Positions 7,928 through 12,153 of a stretch of DNA of 12,153 bases are shown here, piece after piece (the first letter of the stretch is position 1; the number at the start of each line of letters is the position of its first letter). The translations under genes and the position numbers were made by a program. The stretch spans positions 1 to 12,153 of the forward strand of contig CAYWNA010000342.1 in the NCBI GenBank assembly GCA_964459305.1. Direction: 5' to 3'. The DNA comes from CAYWNA01 sp964459305 (lineage in GTDB: Bacteria; Planctomycetota; Planctomycetia; Pirellulales; Pirellulaceae). The notes beneath the pieces are model-generated. The model saw only the letters and a program-made list of their open reading frames with translations. It did no database searches and was not told the DNA's origin.

Positions 7928-10513
7928 ATGGATGATCGAGCGGCGATCCAACGCGTTCTGATTGTCGGTGCCGGCACCAGCGGCCAACAGATCGCGGTCC
8001 AGTTTGCCCGCTTTGGGTACGACGTGGTGGTGCATGATGTCGACCAGACGCGCCTTGAGGCATGTCGAATTCGACAACAGAACATGCTGCGCACGCTGGT
8101 GGATGCAGAGATCATCGGCCCCGCTGCCCCATCTGAAATAGCCTCGCGAATCGCCTACGCAAAGGATGCGCGACAGGCAGCCGACGAAGCGGATCTCATC
8201 TCAGAATCGGTGCCGGAGAACCTTGAGGTGAAGCGACAGGTCTTCGCCAAGTTTCATCCGCTGTGCAAGCCCACCGCCATTTTCACCACCAACACGTCGT
8301 ATCTCCTACCGTCCAGCTTCGCAGTGGCGAGCGGACGACCGGAGCGGTTCGCTGCCTATCACTTTCACCTTCCCGTATGGCATGCGAATGCAGTAGACGT
8401 GATGCCCCATTCTCAGACGGCGCCTGAAGTCGTGCAAACGCTATGTGATCTGGCGTGGCGTATCGGGCAGGTACCGATACGTTCGCGGCGAGAGAACCCC
8501 GGATACGTTTTCAACGCGATGCTCCATCCACTGCTTCTAAACGCGCTGGATCTGGCGGCGCGGGGAGTGGCCGATGTCGAAGACGTCGATCGGGCGTGGA
8601 TGGCGGTCACGAAGATGCCTATTGGACCGTTCGGGATAGTCGATCAGATAGGTCTCGACACAATCCACGCGATTCTGGAGCATTGGGGGCGATGGCTGCC
8701 TGGCTCGCAGGCGAAGCAAGCGACCGCACTGCTGAAGACCTATCTCGATCAGCAACGGTACGGCGAGAAATCCGGCCAGGGATTCTACCGTTATCCGCGT
8801 CCCGCATTTCAGGAGTCCGGATTTCTTTCCCGCAGTGACGCGGCCGATGCGCACGAGCCTAAGACGAAGAACGTCGCGGAGCGGTTCGTGCCTCGGGCTG
8901 TGCCGACAGGCATCGATTGCTCGGTCCCGCACGAGGTCCAATTCGCACACGGAGCCGTTCTGCTCGGTTCGGGTGAAACCGCGCACTGTCTCGAACATCG
9001 CCTTCGGAACAGCGGTGTTGATGTGGCCCGCGTTCCTCGCCCGCTTGAAGCCGACCAGGTGGGGGTGTGGTGTGAAGAGCAATGGGCGACGATGCCCCGG
9101 CCCCACCTATTCCTGGTCGCGGACCGTCAGCAGGAAAACGTGGGCGACGACGCCGGCCAGATGGAAGCATGGCACGCTCGGCAGATCGAGCTCCCATTTT
9201 TTTTGACGCAGGCATGGTTTCGTCTGATGAACCAGTCGGGCTGGAATAATCGAGCGACGGTGTTGGGCGTCTCCCGTATGGGCGGAACGCTCGGTTTCGA
9301 GAACGACGTATGGCGAGCCGAAGACGGGGCCTTGGCGGGACTGGTCAAGGCGGTAGCTGTGGAAAGCATGGTCCGGTCCCAACCAGGCGTGGCCGCGAAA
9401 GTCGTGGACTTCGGTTTTGAGCCATCCCCAGAGCATTGTGTGGACTTGGCTCTACGTGAGCTAGCAGTGGCGCAATCTCAAATCGTGACTGGCCAGATCG
9501 ACGAGTGTATGCGACGGCACGCTACGGTCGAGGTGGGTTATGTCGGCCAGCAACGGTACATTGTGCGACTCCAGCGATTGCCCGACGACAACGCTGCTGG
9601 CGGGGACCACCAGCCCGATGGTGTCTGGCTGGTCAGCGGTGGTACCACCGGAATCACCATGCGGGTCGCGCTGGCGTTGGCGCGTCGCTACGGGCTTCGG
9701 TTGCACCTGTTGGGTCGCACCGTGTTGCCTGAGACGGACTATCTGTCCTTGACCACGGAAGAAATGGATGGCCTGAGAAAGGGCGTCATGCGCTCCGCTT
9801 ACCGCCGGGGTGAGAAACCCAACGAGGCTTGGCAACCATACGCGCGGGCCATCGAAATCCAGCAGTCATTGCGGGAGTATCGGCAGGCGGGGGTACCCGC
9901 CACTTATCATGCCTGCGACGTGTCCGATGTCGAAACATTACGACGAGTAGTTAATCAGATACACGGGTCGCAGCAGGTGGTCAGCGGAGTTCTGCACGGT
10001 GCTGGCGTAGAGCATAGCCTTGTCCTGGAATCCAAGAAGGCGGACGTCGTCCGGGCCACCTTGCGTCCAAAAACTTTGGGTACGGCGGCCTTGATCCAAG
10101 CGACCGCCCAAGACCCATTGCGATGGTTTGTCGCCTTCGGGTCTCTATCGGGACGTTTTGGCAGCGCCGGACAGGCCGACTACGCCATGGCCAATGAACA
10201 TATGGCCAAGCAGGTGTCCGCCTTGCGGGAATGTCGGCCCGAATGCCGCTGCGTGACGATTCACTGGCCGGGCTGGGAGGACGTGGGTATGGCATCTCGG
10301 CCCGAAAGCCGCTACATGCTGCAGAAGGCCGCGCATCATCTCATGCCGGCTCCTGAAGGAATCGCCCACGTCTTGCGCGAGATCGAACTGGGGGCGCCTC
10401 ATCCTGAAGTCGTTTTCGTGGCGCCACAAGAGATCCGGCCGGAGATGCTCGCCGAATACGATCCGTCCACGGGCGCGGGAAGCGCGCTCTCATTGGAGCC
10501 AAACGTCCCATGA
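7928..10513 (+). CDS. 3-hydroxyacyl-CoA dehydrogenase - ketoreductase fusion protein
   Basis: 861 residues, two units. Residues about 8-300 are a 3-hydroxyacyl-CoA dehydrogenase: GAGTSG (14-19) in a Rossmann fold, SVPENLEVK, NTSYL, His145 in YHFHLPVW, NPGYVFN, GPFGIVDQIGLD and GEKSGQGFYRY. The second member of the catalytic dyad, Glu in HFFNPxxxxxLVE of the family, is Asp157 here. Residues about 340-560 are a KR structural subdomain and about 565-835 a catalytic KR (SGGTTGIT, YHACDV, HGAGVE, FGSLSG, Tyr752 and Asn756 in GQADYAMAN). This half is paralogous to the KR of the first gene, including a helical insert of about 50 residues before YHACD and the RPESR motif. There is no carrier, ketosynthase or enoyl hydratase domain. 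Start ATG 7928 is preceded by GGAG (7913-7916), and an in-frame TGA at 7904 excludes an extension. Redox at C3 of an acyl thioester is expected; the substrate is inferred. Confidence 0.88.
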   Translation: MDDRAAIQRVLIVGAGTSGQQIAVQFARFGYDVVVHDVDQTRLEACRIRQQNMLRTLVDAEIIGPAAPSEIASRIAYAKDARQAADEADLISESVPENLEVKRQVFAKFHPLCKPTAIFTTNTSYLLPSSFAVASGRPERFAAYHFHLPVWHANAVDVMPHSQTAPEVVQTLCDLAWRIGQVPIRSRRENPGYVFNAMLHPLLLNALDLAARGVADVEDVDRAWMAVTKMPIGPFGIVDQIGLDTIHAILEHWGRWLPGSQAKQATALLKTYLDQQRYGEKSGQGFYRYPRPAFQESGFLSRSDAADAHEPKTKNVAERFVPRAVPTGIDCSVPHEVQFAHGAVLLGSGETAHCLEHRLRNSGVDVARVPRPLEADQVGVWCEEQWATMPRPHLFLVADRQQENVGDDAGQMEAWHARQIELPFFLTQAWFRLMNQSGWNNRATVLGVSRMGGTLGFENDVWRAEDGALAGLVKAVAVESMVRSQPGVAAKVVDFGFEPSPEHCVDLALRELAVAQSQIVTGQIDECMRRHATVEVGYVGQQRYIVRLQRLPDDNAAGGDHQPDGVWLVSGGTTGITMRVALALARRYGLRLHLLGRTVLPETDYLSLTTEEMDGLRKGVMRSAYRRGEKPNEAWQPYARAIEIQQSLREYRQAGVPATYHACDVSDVETLRRVVNQIHGSQQVVSGVLHGAGVEHSLVLESKKADVVRATLRPKTLGTAALIQATAQDPLRWFVAFGSLSGRFGSAGQADYAMANEHMAKQVSALRECRPECRCVTIHWPGWEDVGMASRPESRYMLQKAAHHLMPAPEGIAHVLREIELGAPHPEVVFVAPQEIRPEMLAEYDPSTGAGSALSLEPNVP

Positions 10514-11940
10514 CCGCCACGAGCGATGCGCCGGGCGCAGACAATGCGAAAGAGCGGGGGGCCCCGGCCGACGCTTTGACCCAATCCGCCGCGGCGGCCG
10601 GATTCCCGTTGCCGCTGGTGCCCTTCGAACGCTATATGCTCGCCGACGATCGTCCCGCGTATCCGATGACCTTCTTCATCCGGGTCAAGTTGGAGGGCAC
10701 GTTGGACAAGCAGGCCATGGACGCTGCGTTCGTCGATGCGCTCCGGCGTCATCCCTTGCTGACGGCTCGACTTGCCCGCCGCGGGGCCAGGCCTTGCTGG
10801 GTCCCAGCCGACGGAGCTCCTCCCCGGCTCCGATGGGAATGCTCAGTCACCGAGCCGGCTTTGCCGGTTGGACAGCCGATCGATCTGAAGCACGATGTCG
10901 GTATCGATGGCTATGTACACACATCCGGCCGGAAGGTAAGCGTGATTGTCTCGTTCCACCATGCCGCCTGCGACGGCATCGGTGGCTTCCGATTTGTTGG
11001 TGACTTGTTGGCATACTACGGCCGGCGCACCGCCTCCAAGGAGAACATGCCCACGCTCTTGCCTATCAACGCGGCGAACCTTCCGTTCCGCGGCATGTTC
11101 GACATTCAGACAACTGAGGCTGTGTCGGCTTGGGACGTCTTCAAGGGCACCATTCGCGAGGGCTGGAAGGTGATGTCCCGCCGACCACTTCCACTGATGA
11201 ACCGAAATCGGCCCCGTGGAGAGGCCCGGAAGAAGAGGGCGACCATGCCGGTCGCCGTTCTTGAAACGGAAATGTATCGCCGCTTCTGTGAACGCGCCGC
11301 TGAACTGGGAGTCACTGCCAACGACCTGTTGTTGCGGGACATGTTTCTGACCGCGCACAACTGGAACGAGTCTCGTGGCGGGCACGGTACTCGCGGCTGG
11401 CTGCGGATCAACATGCCTACGACGCTGCGCGGGAAGCGGGATTCCCGCATGCCGGCGGCCAACGTGCTGGGCTACGCCCTGGTGACTCGCCATACCGACG
11501 AGTGCGGCGACCCGAACCGCTTGCTCGAAGACATTGCGGCCGACACGGAAGCGATTCGCACGTGGAGCTTGGGTGCCCTGTTCGTCGAGGCCATGCGCCA
11601 CGCCGACCGCGTGCCAGGGCTACTTGCGGTCGGGGCGCGAATCAGCCGCCGGTTCTCGACCCTAGTGCTATCAAATCTCGGCGATCCATCTCGCCGATTC
11701 CGTGCCCGTTTTCCCCGATCGGACGGCGAGATTCAAGCGGGCAATTTGACGGTCAAGAGCATGGTTGGCATTCCGCCGATCCGCCCTGGGACCCGATCGG
11801 CCTTGGCGCTGTTCAACTACGCGGGTAAACTCGCGATCGCATTGCACCCCGACCCGCGCTGGTTTTCTACGGAAGACGCCAGAGAATTTCTCAGTTTGTA
11901 TCGGCGACGTTTGGAGGAATCCGCCGGAGGCTCCCGTTGA
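10510..11940 (+). CDS. Condensation-superfamily acyltransferase (NRPS C-domain/PapA-like)
   Basis: 476 residues, about the size of a free-standing condensation-type acyltransferase. The N-terminal half has FERYMLADD, HPLLTARL and the catalytic motif HHAACDG (His150, His151, Asp155, Gly156), matching HHxxxDG; His151 would be the general base. The C-terminal half has NMPTTLRG and SNLGDP, as in PapA and wax-ester-synthase-like members; a canonical DFGWG motif was not seen. The start ATG overlaps the previous stop as ATGA, which suggests translational coupling to the HCDH-KR protein. Proposed role: transfer of the finished acyl chain from its carrier to an alcohol or amine acceptor, so release by ester or amide formation. 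Family is well supported; donor, acceptor and bond type are not readable. Confidence 0.85.
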   Translation: MTATSDAPGADNAKERGAPADALTQSAAAAGFPLPLVPFERYMLADDRPAYPMTFFIRVKLEGTLDKQAMDAAFVDALRRHPLLTARLARRGARPCWVPADGAPPRLRWECSVTEPALPVGQPIDLKHDVGIDGYVHTSGRKVSVIVSFHHAACDGIGGFRFVGDLLAYYGRRTASKENMPTLLPINAANLPFRGMFDIQTTEAVSAWDVFKGTIREGWKVMSRRPLPLMNRNRPRGEARKKRATMPVAVLETEMYRRFCERAAELGVTANDLLLRDMFLTAHNWNESRGGHGTRGWLRINMPTTLRGKRDSRMPAANVLGYALVTRHTDECGDPNRLLEDIAADTEAIRTWSLGALFVEAMRHADRVPGLLAVGARISRRFSTLVLSNLGDPSRRFRARFPRSDGEIQAGNLTVKSMVGIPPIRPGTRSALALFNYAGKLAIALHPDPRWFSTEDAREFLSLYRRRLEESAGGSR

Positions 11941-12015
11941 CACAGACTCTCCTGGCCTCTTCTGCGGCCTCGATAGGCGCCTTCTGACGTTTCTTTCATC
12001 CGACAGACGACCGCT

Positions 12016-12153
12016 ATGCCTTTCCTGAAACGCCTGCTTGCCTGCCGCTGGACGCTGTCGCTACTCGTCCTCGCGGTGCATCGAGGCGTTTCAAGGCATT
12101 TCCAACCGTGTCGTGGATTGGTTGCCGGACGACTTCGAAGCGACTCACGACTT
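12016..12153 (+). CDS. Probable RND/MMPL-type exporter, N-terminal fragment with apparent frameshift; 3' partial
   Basis: ATG 12016 opens with a basic start and a hydrophobic segment (MPFLKRLLACRWTLSLLVLA), like the first membrane helix of RND/MMPL transporters. From about 12080 the convincing protein continues in the next frame: IEAFQGISNRVVDWLP then DDFEATHD, running to the window end and resembling the rv.dWLP stretch that follows helix 1 in such exporters. Third-position G/C supports the switch: 17 of 21 codons in the ATG frame before 12079, then only 8 of 25 in that frame against 17 of 24 in the shifted frame. The frameshift lies near 12077-12080 and may be a sequencing error, a real inactivation or a programmed event. 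A TAG in the ATG frame at 11974-11976 rules out an upstream start. Role in exporting the cluster's lipid is inferred. Confidence 0.55.
   Translation, partial: MPFLKRLLACRWTLSLLVLAVHRGVSRHFQPCRGLVAGRLRSDSRL

Noticed and set aside
11975..11982. Palindrome AGGCGCCT in the gap before the exporter
   Set aside because: A perfect 8-base palindrome without a loop or flanking symmetry; expected by chance in GC-rich DNA.

Overview
The window looks like part of a bacterial biosynthetic operon for a polyketide or secondary-lipid type product. All nine recognisable genes lie on the + strand, packed closely or overlapping. The DNA is moderately GC-rich. Organism assignment from sequence alone is weak: the secondary-lipid-synthase-like ketoreductases and the RND/MMPL exporter next door would suit a planctomycete or a similar environmental Gram-negative, but this is a guess. 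No tRNA, rRNA, mobile element or CRISPR array was seen, and there is no gene-free stretch over 300 bases.

Layout. 1-3456 is the 3' part of a large multidomain synthase, open at the left edge. It holds a degenerate region resembling peptidase family C45 (acyl-CoA:6-APA acyltransferase), a ketoreductase (KR) with its N-terminal structural subdomain, and a double-hotdog dehydratase (DH). It overlaps an Sfp-type phosphopantetheinyl transferase gene (3456-4151). Four short-chain dehydrogenase/reductase (SDR) genes follow: a FabL-like enoyl reductase (4235-4999), two tandem paralogues (5183-6067 and 6088-6960, the first lacking the catalytic Ser), and a fourth SDR (6982-7791). After a 136-base gap comes an 861-residue fusion of a 3-hydroxyacyl-CoA dehydrogenase with a second KR module paralogous to the first (7928-10513). 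It overlaps by 4 bases a condensation-superfamily acyltransferase gene with an intact HHxxxDG motif (10510-11940). The right edge holds the beginning of a probable RND/MMPL exporter, whose reading frame appears shifted near 12077-12080.

How it may work together (inference). Ketosynthase, acyltransferase and acyl-carrier domains are not in the window and presumably lie upstream. The phosphopantetheinyl transferase would activate the carrier domains. KR, DH and the FabL-like protein would supply the reductive cycle (keto to hydroxyl to alkene to alkane), with enoyl reduction in trans. The SDRs and the HCDH-KR fusion would tailor hydroxyl or keto groups. The condensation-family enzyme would release or esterify the chain, and the exporter would move the product or lipid.
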